From positions 121,874-185,873 of the forward strand of contig NZ_LMWH01000081.1 of assembly GCF_001507435.1 (NCBI RefSeq): DNA of 64,000 nucleotides, in the 5' to 3' direction. Positions 9,344 through 19,251 of the stretch are shown here, piece after piece. Below the pieces are notes generated by a model. The model searched no databases. It saw only the letters and a program-made list of their open reading frames with translations, and was not told where the DNA came from. The number at the start of each line of letters is the position of its first letter. Within the stretch, counting starts at the first letter, position 1. A program made the translations under genes and the position numbers. Source of the DNA: Streptomyces sp. NRRL F-5122 (lineage in GTDB: Bacteria; Actinomycetota; Actinomycetes; Streptomycetales; Streptomycetaceae).

Positions 9344-10789
9344 ATGTCAGCAGCCGAGGGTCCGCTCGTCGTCGGGGTGGACTCGTCCACCCAGTCCACC
9401 AAGGCCCTGGTCGTCGACGCATCGACCGGACAGGTGGTGGCGACCGGTCAGGCACCGCACACCGTCTCGACGGGCGCGAGCCGCGAGAGCGATCCGCGCC
9501 AGTGGTGGGACGCCCTGTGCGAGGCACTGGAGCAGTGCGGCGAGGCGGCCCGCGAGGCGGCCGCGGTCTCCATCGGCGGCCAGCAGCACGGACTGGTCAC
9601 CCTGGACGCGCACGGCGACCCGGTACGCCCGGCCCTGCTGTGGAACGACGTGCAGTCGGCGCCCCAGGCCCGCCGGCTCGTGGAGGAACTGGGCGGCCCG
9701 AAGGCATGGGCCGACCGCACGGGCAGCGTTCCCGGCGCGTCCTTCACGGTCACCAAGTGGGCGTGGCTCGCGGAGAACGAGCCGGAGGCCGTCCGGGCGA
9801 CCGCGGCCGTTCGTCTGCCCCACGACTACCTCACCGAACGTCTCACGGGTCATGGCACGACCGACCGCGGCGACGCCTCCGGCACCGGCTGGTGGGCGTC
9901 CGCGACGGAGTCGTACGACGCGGAGATCCTCGCGCACGTGGGACTCGACCCCGCCCTGCTGCCCCGGGTGGTGCGCCCCGGCGAAGTCGCCGGCACCGTG
10001 CGTGACGCCCATGACCTGCCCTTCTCCAAGGGCACCCTGGTCGCTCCGGGAACGGGCGACAACGCGGCCGCCGCCCTGGGCCTCGGCCTGCGCCCCGGCA
10101 CCCCAGTGCTGAGCCTCGGCACGTCCGGCACGGTGTACGCGGTCTCCAAGCGCCGCCCCACCGACCCGACCGGCACCGTGGCGGGCTTCGCGGACGCGCA
10201 CGGCGACTGGCTGCCCCTGGCCTGCACCCTGAACTGCACCCTCGCCGTCGACCGGATCGCCGCGTTGCTGGGCCGGGACCGCGAGGCCGTCGAACCGGGC
10301 ACCGGCGTGACACTGCTCCCCTTCCTCGACGGGGAGCGCACCCCGAATCTCCCGCACGCCACGGGACTGCTGCACGGCCTGCGGCACGACACCACGCCCG
10401 GCCAGCTGCTGCAGGCGGCGTACGACGGGGCGGTCCACTCGCTGTTGGGTGCCCTCGACCTTGTGCTCGACGAGGACGCCGACCGCACGGTTCCGCTGCT
10501 GCTCATCGGTGGCGGTGCCCGCGGCAGGGCCTGGCAGGAGACGGTGCGCCGGCTCTCGGGGCGTCCCGTGCAGGTGCCGGAGGCCAAGGAACTCGTCGCG
10601 CTGGGGGCCGCCGCGCAGGCTGCCGGACTGCTGACGGGCGAGGACCCGGCCGCCGTCGCCCGGCGCTGGGACACGGCCCGCGGTCCGGTGCTGGAGGCCG
10701 TGCAGCGTGACGACGCGGCCCTGACCAGGATCGCCGGGGTACTCTCCGACGCGGCACCGCTGCTGGAGCGCGAGCCGGACCGGCACTGA
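9344..10789 (+). CDS. xylB: Xylulokinase
   Basis: A 481-residue FGGY-family sugar kinase that phosphorylates D-xylulose to xylulose 5-phosphate, feeding the pentose phosphate pathway. The N-terminal phosphate-binding loop GVDSSTQSTKALVVDA, the GGQQHGLVTLD and LLWNDVQ substrate-side motifs, the DNAAAALGLGL and SLGTSGTVYAV ATP-site motifs and the C-terminal GGGARGRAW are all present. The ATG at 9344 follows AGAGGAGAG; upstream in-frame starts have no ribosome site. The next gene, xylR, begins 17 bp after the stop, so the two are one operon. Confidence 0.95.
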   Translation: MSAAEGPLVVGVDSSTQSTKALVVDASTGQVVATGQAPHTVSTGASRESDPRQWWDALCEALEQCGEAAREAAAVSIGGQQHGLVTLDAHGDPVRPALLWNDVQSAPQARRLVEELGGPKAWADRTGSVPGASFTVTKWAWLAENEPEAVRATAAVRLPHDYLTERLTGHGTTDRGDASGTGWWASATESYDAEILAHVGLDPALLPRVVRPGEVAGTVRDAHDLPFSKGTLVAPGTGDNAAAALGLGLRPGTPVLSLGTSGTVYAVSKRRPTDPTGTVAGFADAHGDWLPLACTLNCTLAVDRIAALLGRDREAVEPGTGVTLLPFLDGERTPNLPHATGLLHGLRHDTTPGQLLQAAYDGAVHSLLGALDLVLDEDADRTVPLLLIGGGARGRAWQETVRRLSGRPVQVPEAKELVALGAAAQAAGLLTGEDPAAVARRWDTARGPVLEAVQRDDAALTRIAGVLSDAAPLLEREPDRH

Positions 10790-10806
10790 CGGGATCCGAG
10801 GGAGGC

Positions 10807-12015
10807 ATGACCGCACCGCTGCACGAAGCCCATCCGTCCAGCCCCGGCCGCCGGCTGCCGGACACCCAGCAAGGCATGCGCCGGCGCAATCTGGCACGGG
10901 TCATGCACACCGTGAGCGCCGAGGGTCCGCTGTCGCGTGCCGCGGTCGCCTCGCGGATCGGCCTGACCCGGGCGGCCGTCTCGACACTGGTCGACGAGCT
11001 GATCCGTACGGGACTGCTGGAGGAACTGGGGCCGGAGCGCCCGGGCCGCGTCGGGCGACCCGGTTCCGCGCTGACCGTCAGCGGTCGTGGTCCCGCCGGG
11101 ATCGGTGCCGAGATCGGGGTCGACCACCTCGCGGTGTGCGCGGTCGATCTGCGCGGTGCCGTACGGGCGCGGGCGGTGCGGCACGGCACGAACCGCGGCC
11201 GCCCACCGCAGCCGGTGCTCGGTGAACTGACCGCGCTCGTGGGTCAGGTGGTGGCGGAGGCGGAACGGGAAGGGCTGTGGCCCGCCGGACTCGCCGTCGC
11301 GGTGCCCGGCCTGGTCGCGCGCGATGCCCGGACCGTCGTGCGTGCCCCCAACCTCGACTGGCACGATCTCGACCTCGGGCCCCTGATTCCCGCCCGACTG
11401 CCGCTGACCGTCGACAACGAGGCCAACTTCGGCTCGCTCGCGGAACTGTGGCTCGGCGAAGCCACCCCTCGTGACTTCCTGCACGTCTCGGCGGAGATCG
11501 GTATCGGTGGCGCGGTGGTCGTGGACGGGCGGCTGCTGCGCGGTACGCACGGCTTCGCCGGCGAACTGGGACATGTGCCCGTGCGCCCCGACGGACCGGA
11601 GTGCGCGTGCGGTGGGCGCGGCTGCCTGGAGCAGTACGCCGGCGAGGAGGCGGTGCTGCGCGCGGCCGGACTGCCACCGGGTCAGGACCGTGTCGGGCTG
11701 CTGGCCGAACGGGCCGCGCAAGGCGACACGGAGGTGCGCGATGCACTGGGCGAGGCGGGGACCGCGCTCGGTATCGCGCTGACCGGAGCCGTCAACCTGC
11801 TGGACCCGCAGGCGGTCGTGGTCGGTGGTGCACTGGCCGCCCTGGCGCCCTGGCTACTGCCGTCCCTGGAGCGGGAGCTGGCACGGCGGACGGCGGGCCG
11901 GGGCTGCGCGGTGGCGGTGTCGCGTCTGGGGCCCGAGGGACCGCTGCTCGGCGCCGCGCACTCGGTCGTGCGGGCGGTGCTGGACGACCCGGCGGCCGTC
12001 GCGGAACGGGTGTAG
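10807..12015 (+). CDS. xylR: ROK-family transcriptional repressor of xylose genes
   Basis: A 402-residue regulator. The N-terminal winged helix (about residues 25-75: LSRAAVASRIGLTRAAVSTL) is fused to a ROK sugar-sensing domain with an ATPase-like fold and the zinc motif CACGGRGCLEQ. XylR-type ROK proteins bind DNA in the absence of xylose and release on xylose binding (family knowledge). The gene is cotranscribed with xylB and faces the palindrome at 9240, its probable target. The ATG at 10807 follows GAGGGAGGC. Confidence 0.92.
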   Translation: MTAPLHEAHPSSPGRRLPDTQQGMRRRNLARVMHTVSAEGPLSRAAVASRIGLTRAAVSTLVDELIRTGLLEELGPERPGRVGRPGSALTVSGRGPAGIGAEIGVDHLAVCAVDLRGAVRARAVRHGTNRGRPPQPVLGELTALVGQVVAEAEREGLWPAGLAVAVPGLVARDARTVVRAPNLDWHDLDLGPLIPARLPLTVDNEANFGSLAELWLGEATPRDFLHVSAEIGIGGAVVVDGRLLRGTHGFAGELGHVPVRPDGPECACGGRGCLEQYAGEEAVLRAAGLPPGQDRVGLLAERAAQGDTEVRDALGEAGTALGIALTGAVNLLDPQAVVVGGALAALAPWLLPSLERELARRTAGRGCAVAVSRLGPEGPLLGAAHSVVRAVLDDPAAVAERV

Positions 12016-12231
12016 CGGGCGGGCCGCACCGGCGGAGCCGCCTGCGAGGGCCCTGCGGGCCTCTCGACGGGCCGCTCCCCCTCCAACGGGTGAGGGAGTT
12101 GTCCACAATCCCGTCGTCGTCCACCAAGGACACCGCCCCCTTCCTGCTCAACCGCCCAGCGCCTTACCGTTGTTCACGCGAGGCGCAGCTGCCGGGCGGC
12201 GACCGCGCACGAGTCGGATCGGGGGATTCAT

Positions 12232-13716
12232 ATGGCGGGGCAAGCACCTTTGGGCTTGCGGCGCGAGGCGATCGGTCTGCGCGAAGTCCTCTTCCAGAGC
12301 ATCACGGCGATGGCGCCGGCCGCCGCGGTCGCGGCGTCCATCCCCTCGGGAGCCGCCTTCGCGGGCGGCAGTCTTCCGCTTGCCGTCCTCGTCGCCCTCG
12401 TGGCCTGCCTGTTCACCGCGTCGTGCGTGGCCGAACTGGCGCGCCGGCTGCCCTCGGCGGGCTCGGTGGCGACATATGCGGCGCAGGGGCTGCATCCGGC
12501 GGTCGGTTTCCTCGTCGGCTGGGGCTACGTCTTCGTCGAGGCACTGGTACCGCCGCTGCTGCTCCTGCAGCTCGGCTTCACCACGGCAGGGACGCTGCAC
12601 CAGGAGTGGCCCTCGTACCCCGAGGACCTGTGGTGGCCGTGGGCCGTCGCCGGAGCGGTGGTCATCGCCGCGGCGGGATACTTCGGCGTGCGGGCTTCGG
12701 CCCGCTTCGGCACGATCCTCGGTGCGTTCGAGGTGCTGGTCCTCCTGGTCTTCGCGGTCTGGCTCATCGTCAGGGCGGGCGGTGACAACACGCTGTCCGT
12801 GTTCGGCACCTCCCACACCGCCAAGGGATACGAAGGCATCAGTGGCGTGTTCGCCGGGTCGGTGTACACGGTGCTCGCCTTCGCGGGGTTCGAGGCCGCC
12901 GCGCCGCTCGCGGAGGAGACGAAGGACCCGCGGCGCACGATGCACCGTGCTGTCCTAGGGGCCGCGCTGGCGATCGGCCTCTTCTACGTGGTCACGACGT
13001 ACGCCATGACCGTGTACTTCGGTCCGGACCGCTTCGCCGGCTTCGGTGCCTCGGGAGCGGCCTCCTGGGAGGGTGTGGCGCGTGCGTCCTTCGGGCTCTT
13101 CTGGGTCCTGGTGTTCCTGGCGGTCGTCAACTCCACCGTCGCCAACGCCAACGCGTGCGCCAATGTGTCGACCCGCACGGCCTTCGCGTTCGCGCGGATC
13201 AAGGTGTTCCCGGCCGTCTTCGCCCGCCTCCACCCCCGTCACCTCTCCCCCGTGGCCGGAGTCCTCGTGCAAGGCGTGGTGGCCGTCGCCGTCATGCTGG
13301 GGCTCGGCCTGTACTACGACCCTGTCACCGCATTCCTCCTGCTGGCCACGGTCATCGTCACCGTCGTCATCGGTGTGTACATCGTCGTGAACGCGGCCTG
13401 CACGGGCTACTTCCTTCGCCGCGGGCGCGAGTCGTTCAGCCCGGTGAAGCATCTGCTGTTCCCGCTGCTGGGCATCGCCGCCTTCGTGCCCGCCCTGCTG
13501 ACCGCGGCGGGCCTGCCCGTCTTCGACTTCGTGACCACGCTGTCGGCACCGGTGTCGTACGCCGGGCCGATCGTCGGTGTCTGGATGGCCGCCGGGGTCG
13601 TGGTGCTGCTCGTCCTGCTGCGGCGCCGTCCCGGGCGCATAGCCGAGACCGCCCGGGTCCATCTCGACGATTCATCCGCACCCGATCCCCGCCCGAACGG
13701 AGCCGTGCAGCAATGA
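12232..13716 (+). CDS. APC-superfamily amino acid/amine permease
   Basis: A 494-residue membrane transporter with about 12-14 predicted helices. The N-terminal consensus region SITAMAPAAAVAASIPSG, the FAGFEAAAPLAEETKDPRR motif and a hydrophilic C-tail (after about residue 465) are typical of APC-family permeases. The stop codon overlaps the start of the acetamidase gene (ATGA), so the two are translated together. The permease probably imports the amide, amine or a related nitrogen compound that the enzyme then hydrolyses (inference). Confidence 0.88.
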   Translation: MAGQAPLGLRREAIGLREVLFQSITAMAPAAAVAASIPSGAAFAGGSLPLAVLVALVACLFTASCVAELARRLPSAGSVATYAAQGLHPAVGFLVGWGYVFVEALVPPLLLLQLGFTTAGTLHQEWPSYPEDLWWPWAVAGAVVIAAAGYFGVRASARFGTILGAFEVLVLLVFAVWLIVRAGGDNTLSVFGTSHTAKGYEGISGVFAGSVYTVLAFAGFEAAAPLAEETKDPRRTMHRAVLGAALAIGLFYVVTTYAMTVYFGPDRFAGFGASGAASWEGVARASFGLFWVLVFLAVVNSTVANANACANVSTRTAFAFARIKVFPAVFARLHPRHLSPVAGVLVQGVVAVAVMLGLGLYYDPVTAFLLLATVIVTVVIGVYIVVNAACTGYFLRRGRESFSPVKHLLFPLLGIAAFVPALLTAAGLPVFDFVTTLSAPVSYAGPIVGVWMAAGVVVLLVLLRRRPGRIAETARVHLDDSSAPDPRPNGAVQQ

Positions 13717-14726
13717 GTGATCCCCGAATCCTGACCGTGCGCCCCGCGCCCGGCGAGTACGCGTGGACGTTCGGCGGTGCTCCGCCCGTCGCGCGGATCG
13801 TGCCGGGCACCGTGCTCGACCTGTACACCGAGGACTGCTTCGCCGGACGCGTGCGGTCGGAGAAGGACCTCGTGTCCGAGGTGTGCGAGTTCCCGTTCCT
13901 GAATCCGCAGACCGGTCCGTTCCATGTGGAGGGCGCCGAGCCGGGCGACACCCTTGCGATCCACTTCGTGTCGATCGAGCCCGCCCGGGACTGGGCGGCC
14001 TCGACCACGGTGCCTCTGTTCGGAGCGCTGACCTCCACACACACCACGGCCACCCTGCAGCCGCCGTTGCCGGAGACCGTGTGGATCTGGCAACTCGACC
14101 GGGACCGGCGTACCGCCCTGTTCACCGCGCACGACGGCGACATCAGCGTCGAACTGCCGATGGATCCCATGCACGGGACGGTGGGCGTGGCGCCGGCCAA
14201 TCTCGAGGTGCGCTCCGCTCTCGTACCGGACGCGCACGGGGGAAACATGGACACTCCGGAGATGCGGGCGGGCGTCACCTGCTATCTGGGAGTGAACGTC
14301 AAAGGCGGGCAGTTCAGCCTGGGCGACGGGCATGCCAGGCAGGGTGAGGGCGAGACATGCGGTGTGGCCGTCGAATGCGCGATGAACACCGTGGTGATCG
14401 TCGAACTGCTCAAGGGGATCGCCACGCCCTGGCCGCGGATCGAGTCCGACACCCATATCATCTCGACCGGCTCGGCCCGCCCGTTGGAGGACGCCTTCCG
14501 GATATCCCAGCTCGATCTGGTGCAGTGGCTGGTGCGCGACTACGGCTTCGGCGAGTTGGACGCGTATCAGTTCGCCACCCAGACGGTCGAATCGCCGCTG
14601 GCGAACGTCTGCGACACCAACTACACGTGTGTGGCCAAGATTCGCAAGGAATGGCTGCCCGCGCGCGAGACGCATCGCGGAATCCACACGCAGTTGCGCG
14701 AAACGGCCGCAACACTGGGGCGTTGA
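13713..14726 (+). CDS. Acetamidase/formamidase family hydrolase
   Basis: A 337-residue cytoplasmic amidase of the acetamidase/formamidase (FmdA/AmdA) family, which releases ammonia from short amides. The pattern is clear: VCEFPFLNPQTGPFHVEGAE, an acidic metal-site stretch, MDPMHGTVGVAPA, HGGNMDTPEMRAGVTCYL and GDGHARQGEGE. The ATG overlaps the permease stop by four bases, marking a two-gene uptake-and-hydrolysis operon. No signal peptide. The exact substrate is unknown. Confidence 0.92.
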   Translation: MSDPRILTVRPAPGEYAWTFGGAPPVARIVPGTVLDLYTEDCFAGRVRSEKDLVSEVCEFPFLNPQTGPFHVEGAEPGDTLAIHFVSIEPARDWAASTTVPLFGALTSTHTTATLQPPLPETVWIWQLDRDRRTALFTAHDGDISVELPMDPMHGTVGVAPANLEVRSALVPDAHGGNMDTPEMRAGVTCYLGVNVKGGQFSLGDGHARQGEGETCGVAVECAMNTVVIVELLKGIATPWPRIESDTHIISTGSARPLEDAFRISQLDLVQWLVRDYGFGELDAYQFATQTVESPLANVCDTNYTCVAKIRKEWLPARETHRGIHTQLRETAATLGR

Positions 14727-14785
14727 GCACTCCAGGAACAAGACCGGCACAGCTGCGGACCTCAGGCGCGGAAGGCACTTCCTCC

Positions 14786-15400
14786 ATGGACCAAGACGCT
14801 TCGGAACAAGCGGAACACCATTTGAGCAGACGACGGTTGCTGAAGGGCGCGGCCCTCGCCGCGGTGCCCTACGCACTGCTTCCCTCGGTACCCGCCGCCG
14901 CCCGCCCCCGGATCGTCGATCATCCCTTCGCCGTCTGGATGGCGGCTGACCCGGCCAACTTCACGGCCTCGGCCCGGCCGCTGAGTCATCCCGTCGACCG
15001 CGTCGTCATCCATGTGACCCAGGCGACCTACACCAACACACTCGGCATCTTCACGAACCCGCGCAAGAAGGTGTCCGCCCACTACGTGGTCCGGTCGGTG
15101 GACGGGCACATCGCGCAGTGCGTCCGCGAACACGACATCGCCTGGCACGCGGGCAACTGGGACTACAACACGCGCAGCATCGGCATCGAGCACGAAGGAT
15201 GGGTGGACCGGCCCGGCTACTTCACCGACTCCATCTACGAGGGGTCCGCCCGGCTGACGGCGGCGATCTGCGCGAGATTCGGCATCCCGAAGGACCGTGC
15301 GCACATCATCGGGCACTACGAGGTCCCCGGCACGGACCACACCGACCCGGGACCGGACTGGGACTGGGCGCGGTACATGCAACTGGTCAACTTCGGCTGA
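14786..15400 (+). CDS. Tat-exported N-acetylmuramoyl-L-alanine amidase (amidase_2)
   Basis: A 204-residue protein with a twin-arginine signal (SRRRLLKGAALAAVPYALLP, residues 14-33) and an amidase_2/PGRP-like domain. Likely zinc ligands are His in VIHVTQ and His in IIGHYEVPGTDHTDPG, with the usual SAHYVV and IGIEHEGWV motifs between. It should cut the amide bond between muramic acid and the stem peptide outside the cell. It starts 59 bp after the acetamidase stop and may be cotranscribed, though the functions are unrelated. Confidence 0.88.
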   Translation: MDQDASEQAEHHLSRRRLLKGAALAAVPYALLPSVPAAARPRIVDHPFAVWMAADPANFTASARPLSHPVDRVVIHVTQATYTNTLGIFTNPRKKVSAHYVVRSVDGHIAQCVREHDIAWHAGNWDYNTRSIGIEHEGWVDRPGYFTDSIYEGSARLTAAICARFGIPKDRAHIIGHYEVPGTDHTDPGPDWDWARYMQLVNFG

Positions 15401-15540
15401 CGGCAAGGGTCCACGGCCGTCGGCTCCTGATGGGAGGCGAGGCCGACGGATCCCACCCCGTGCGCTCGGCGGCCTCCCGGGACCGGGCTCCCGCCATGGT
15501 TCCGGGGCGAACGCGGCTTCCCCCGGCCCCGTTCGGGTCG

Positions 15541-16893
15541 ATGACGGTCCAAACGGTTGTCGACCGGGACCCCCGGAGTGACGATGTCCCCAGCGGAGCG
15601 CCGTCCCGGGAGGCCGAGTTGACCGATGTGTGGGTGGCCCTCGAGCCGGGGGCCGATCCCGTCGAGCGAGCACGGGAGTTGCGTCGCGCCCACGAGACGT
15701 TCAGAGCGGTGGGCACGGTGGCGCGCCGGGTCCGCCCTGTGGTGGCCGAGTCGTGGCGACGCTCGGCGCGGGCGGGCGTGGGGCCCGACGGTACGGCCCG
15801 TGTGGAACTGACGGACGGCGACCTGGGTTCCTACCGCGCGGCACACCCGCTCGCCCGGGTGATGCCGCTGGTGCGGGAGCTGATGGGTCCGTTCGCGTCG
15901 GACGGGGAGCATCTGCTCGCCGTGTGCGACGCGCAGGGCAGGCTGCTGTGGGTCGAGGGACATCCCGCGACCCGGCGGCGGGCGGACCGGATGAACTTTG
16001 TGCCGGGGGCGCGCTGGGCGGAGTCGGCGGTGGGGACGAACGCGCCGGGGACGGCGGTCGCCGTGGACCGGCCGGTGCAGGTGTTCGCGGCGGAGCACTT
16101 CGCCGTGCGGGTCCAGCCGTGGACGTGCGCGGCGGCACCGGTGCACGATCCACGCACCGGGCGCGTGCTCGGCGCAGTGGACATCACCGGTGGCGACAGA
16201 CTCGCGCATCCGCACAGCCTGGGGTTCGTCCAGGCGGTTGCGCGCGCTGCCGAGTCTCAACTGGCGCTGCTGGCACCGGCCGAGGCCGCGGCGGACAGCG
16301 TGGAGCTGACCGCGCTCGGCCGCGACGAGGCGCATCTCCTCGCGGACGGCCGCACGATCAGGCTCAGCCGCCGGCACAGCGAGATCCTGCTCCTGCTGGC
16401 CAGGCATCCGGAAGGACTGACCGGCGACGAACTGCTGTGCGCGCTCTACGAGGACGAGTCGGTCACGCCGGTCACCTTGCGCGCCGAGCTGGCGCGCCTT
16501 CGACGCGTACTCGGTCCCGGACTGCTCGCCTCACGCCCCTACAGGCTGACGACCGCGGTCGAGTCGGATGTGGCGGTCGTGGAACGGCGGTTGGCGTCCG
16601 GGGCAGTGGCGGAGGCCGCGACGGCGTACCGGGGCCCCTTGCTGCCGGGTTCGCAGGCACCGGCGGTGGCCCGGCTGCGACGCAGGCTCGACGACGGGCT
16701 GCGCACCGCGCTCATCGCCCGCAGGGACCCCGACCTGCTGGCCGACTGGGCGAACGCTCCGTGGGGCGAGGACGACCTCGACATCTGGCGCGCGCTCGCG
16801 GCGGTGCGGCCGACGGCGACGGTGCGGGCACGCCTCGACGAGCTGGAGTCGGAGTTCGCGGCACCCCGGTGGGGACGCGCGCTGCCGCACTGA
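15541..16893 (+). CDS. GAF-domain transcriptional regulator with winged-helix C-terminus
   Basis: A 450-residue regulator. The N-terminal part (about 45-260) is the GAF sensor module seen in AcoR-type activators ([52 protein letters not shown]). AcoR proteins then have an AAA+ domain and a Fis helix; here residues 260-345 instead form an OmpR-like winged helix ([20 protein letters not shown]), and the last 100 residues are helical and resemble a SARP-type tail. The next gene is an aldehyde dehydrogenase on the same strand, its likely target. Start at 15541 (MTVQTVV) is tentative because no strong ribosome site is visible. Confidence 0.8.
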   Translation: MTVQTVVDRDPRSDDVPSGAPSREAELTDVWVALEPGADPVERARELRRAHETFRAVGTVARRVRPVVAESWRRSARAGVGPDGTARVELTDGDLGSYRAAHPLARVMPLVRELMGPFASDGEHLLAVCDAQGRLLWVEGHPATRRRADRMNFVPGARWAESAVGTNAPGTAVAVDRPVQVFAAEHFAVRVQPWTCAAAPVHDPRTGRVLGAVDITGGDRLAHPHSLGFVQAVARAAESQLALLAPAEAAADSVELTALGRDEAHLLADGRTIRLSRRHSEILLLLARHPEGLTGDELLCALYEDESVTPVTLRAELARLRRVLGPGLLASRPYRLTTAVESDVAVVERRLASGAVAEAATAYRGPLLPGSQAPAVARLRRRLDDGLRTALIARRDPDLLADWANAPWGEDDLDIWRALAAVRPTATVRARLDELESEFAAPRWGRALPH

Positions 16894-16895
16894 CA

Positions 16896-17114
16896 AGCCG
16901 CGCACGGGCACGGCGTCCCAGCGGTGCGCTCACCGTGCGTACGACCCGACAGCCACGCAACGCGGACGAGCCGCGCTCGGGCAAGGCCACACCGCAGCGT
17001 GCTCACCGTGCCCGCGGCGCGGCAGCCACACAACTCGCACCAGCCGCACACGGACATGGCCCCCGCAGCGTGCCCACCCTGCATACGGCCCGACACAGCC
17101 ACGCAACGTACTCG
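16896..17114. repeat. Three tandem copies of a degenerate 73-bp direct repeat
   Basis: Copies start at 16896, 16969 and 17042, each opening with AGCCGC. The shared blocks GCTCACCGTGC (16928, 17001; GCCCACCCTGC at 17072) and AGCCACGCAAC (16951, 17024, 17097; middle copy AGCCACACAAC) keep the 73-bp step. The array fills the gap between the regulator stop (16893) and the aldehyde dehydrogenase start (17189), so it lies in that gene's upstream region. Confidence 0.85.
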
Positions 17115-17188
17115 CAACGTCGCATTCCCTAGCCTCGCGCCGAGAGCTGCCCAACGGCGGGCAGCGCTTTCCCGGGAGGCAGAGCCGC

Positions 17189-18712
17189 ATGACCCGTTAC
17201 GCAGCGCCCGGAAGCGAGGGCGCGATCGTCTCCTACCAGGCGCGCTACGACCACTTCATCGGCGGTGAGTACGTGCCGCCGGCCCGCGGTCAGTACTTCG
17301 AGAACCCCAGTCCGGTGAACGGGCAGCCGTTCACGGAGATCGCCCGGGGTACCTCGGAGGACGTGGAGCGGGCGCTGGACGCGGCGCATGCCGCTGCACC
17401 CGCCTGGGGCCGTACCTCCGTGACCGAGCGCTCCGACGTCCTCCGGAAGATCGCCGACCGGATGGAGGCCAACCTGGAGCAGTTGGCGGTGGCCGAGAGC
17501 TGGGAGAACGGCAAGCCCGTCCGGGAGACCATGGCCGCGGACATCCCCCTCGCCATCGACCACTTCCGCTACTTCGCGGGGGCGATCCGGGGGCAGGAGG
17601 GTTCGCTGGCCGAGCTCGACGACGACACGGTGGCGTACCACTTCCACGAGCCGCTCGGCGTGGTGGCGCAGATCATCCCGTGGAACTTCCCGATCCTGAT
17701 GGCCACGTGGAAGCTCGCACCGGCCCTTGCGGCGGGCAACGCGGTCGTCCTCAAGCCCGCGGAGCAGACCCCGGCGTCCATCCATGTGTGGATGAGCCTG
17801 GTGGCCGACCTGCTGCCGGCGGGTGTCGTGAACATCGTCAACGGCTTCGGTGTCGAGGCGGGCAAGCCCCTGGCCTCCAGCCCGCGCGTGGCGAAGGTGG
17901 CGTTCACGGGCGAGACCACCACGGGACGGCTGATCATGCAGTACGCCTCCGAGAACATCACCCCCGTGACCCTCGAACTGGGCGGCAAGTCCCCGAACAT
18001 CTTCTTCGAGGACGTCTGGTCGGCGAACGACGACTTCCGCGACAAGGCGCTGGAAGGCTTCACGATGTTCGCGCTGAACCAGGGCGAGGTGTGCACTTGC
18101 CCCTCGCGGGCCCTGGTGCAACGGGGGCACTACGCCGAGTTCATGGAGGCGGCCGTCGCCCGCACCGAGCAGATCAAGGCCGGTCACCCACTGGACACGG
18201 AGACGATGATCGGCGCGCAGGCGTCCAACGACCAGCTGGAGAAGATCCTCTCCTATCTGGACATCGGCCGTCAGGAGGGCGCGAAGATCCTCACGGGCGG
18301 TGAGCGCATCGAGCACGACGGCGAGCTGAAGGGCGGCTACTACGTCCAGCCGACGATCTTCGAGGGCGACAACCGGATGCGGATCTTCCAGGAGGAGATC
18401 TTCGGTCCGGTGGTGTCCGTGACGTCGTTCAACGACTTCGACGACGCCATCAAGATCGCCAACGACACGCTGTACGGGCTCGGTGCCGGTGTGTGGACGC
18501 GGGACATGAACACCGCGTACCGCGCGGGCCGCGCCATCCAGGCGGGTCGTGTCTGGACGAACTGCTACCACCAGTACCCGGCGCACGCTGCCTTCGGCGG
18601 CTACAAGGGCTCGGGCATCGGCCGCGAGACGCACAAGATGATGCTGGACCACTACCAGCAGACCAAGAACCTCCTGGTGTCGTACTCGCCGCAGAAGCTG
18701 GGCTTCTTCTAG
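17189..18712 (+). CDS. NAD-dependent aldehyde dehydrogenase (acetaldehyde type)
   Basis: A 507-residue class-I aldehyde dehydrogenase oxidising aldehydes to acids. The nucleotide site includes [18 protein letters not shown] and KPAEQTPAS; the general base Glu lies in LELGGKSPN; the catalytic cysteine is in [11 protein letters not shown], a CxC pattern typical of AcoD/ExaC-like acetaldehyde dehydrogenases that serve ethanol or acetoin use. The ATG at 17189 follows GGGAGGC. Position after a GAF regulator and a tandem repeat array suggests induction by its substrate (inference). The DUF779 gene often found next to such enzymes is absent. Confidence 0.95.
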   Translation: MTRYAAPGSEGAIVSYQARYDHFIGGEYVPPARGQYFENPSPVNGQPFTEIARGTSEDVERALDAAHAAAPAWGRTSVTERSDVLRKIADRMEANLEQLAVAESWENGKPVRETMAADIPLAIDHFRYFAGAIRGQEGSLAELDDDTVAYHFHEPLGVVAQIIPWNFPILMATWKLAPALAAGNAVVLKPAEQTPASIHVWMSLVADLLPAGVVNIVNGFGVEAGKPLASSPRVAKVAFTGETTTGRLIMQYASENITPVTLELGGKSPNIFFEDVWSANDDFRDKALEGFTMFALNQGEVCTCPSRALVQRGHYAEFMEAAVARTEQIKAGHPLDTETMIGAQASNDQLEKILSYLDIGRQEGAKILTGGERIEHDGELKGGYYVQPTIFEGDNRMRIFQEEIFGPVVSVTSFNDFDDAIKIANDTLYGLGAGVWTRDMNTAYRAGRAIQAGRVWTNCYHQYPAHAAFGGYKGSGIGRETHKMMLDHYQQTKNLLVSYSPQKLGFF

Positions 18713-18721
18713 AGCCCCAGG

Positions 18722-18761
18722 AAGGGCGCCTGGCCGGGAAGAAGACCCGGCGGGCGCCCTT
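18722..18761 (+). terminator. Rho-independent-type hairpin after aldehyde dehydrogenase
   Basis: AAGGGCGCC pairs with GGCGCCCTT (9 bp), followed inside by GCCGGG/CCCGGC, ten bases past the stop codon. As is usual in Streptomyces there is only a short T run. Confidence 0.75.
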
Positions 18762-19251
18762 GTCCGGCATCGTCCGGGCCGCTGCTGGAGACGGTGCCGC
18801 GCACGGAAAGGGACCGGCGTGACCGACCACTGCCGTCCGGCACTCGGGAACAGGCCGACGGCAGTGAAGTCGCGGGACCTTCGTGTTCAGCCGACGTCGC
18901 TGCGGCCACCGACGGGCATCGAAGGACGAGCTGCGGGCAACGTTCAAGACCGCACGCGGCTCCGGGAGATTCATCGCGGGCCGACCTGGACGGGCGGCCA
19001 ACGCCAAGGGCCCGACCGGGACCTCGCCGGCCCGGGCGATCACACATGCACGTCACCGCACAGGTGGACGTGCAGGCCGAGGGCGCTGAGCATGGCGGCC
19101 TTGGCCGGCAGTGCCTTGTCCGCAGTGGTGGTGTCGGGGGCGTTGGCGACGTTCGGCGTCCGGGTACGGACGGGTCGGGTGTCGGATCCGTGCGGAGAGC
19201 CGTAAGGGCGAGAGAACCGTCGCGGTACCGCGGGGAAGCGGACCGGTGGGA
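18762..19251. other. 490-bp stretch without a supported gene
   Basis: No frame here combines a ribosome site, codon bias and a recognisable product. The frame 18819-19205 (+) ends in a hydrophobic MAALAGSALSAVVVSGALA segment like a stray signal peptide, but its first 90 codons look non-coding. The stretch may be a decayed gene or untranslated sequence. Confidence 0.5.

Noticed and set aside
18819..19205. 129-codon frame after the aldehyde dehydrogenase, first thought to be DUF779
   Set aside because: The sequence lacks the cysteine-rich DUF779 pattern and has no clear ribosome site or sensible codon pattern in its first two thirds.
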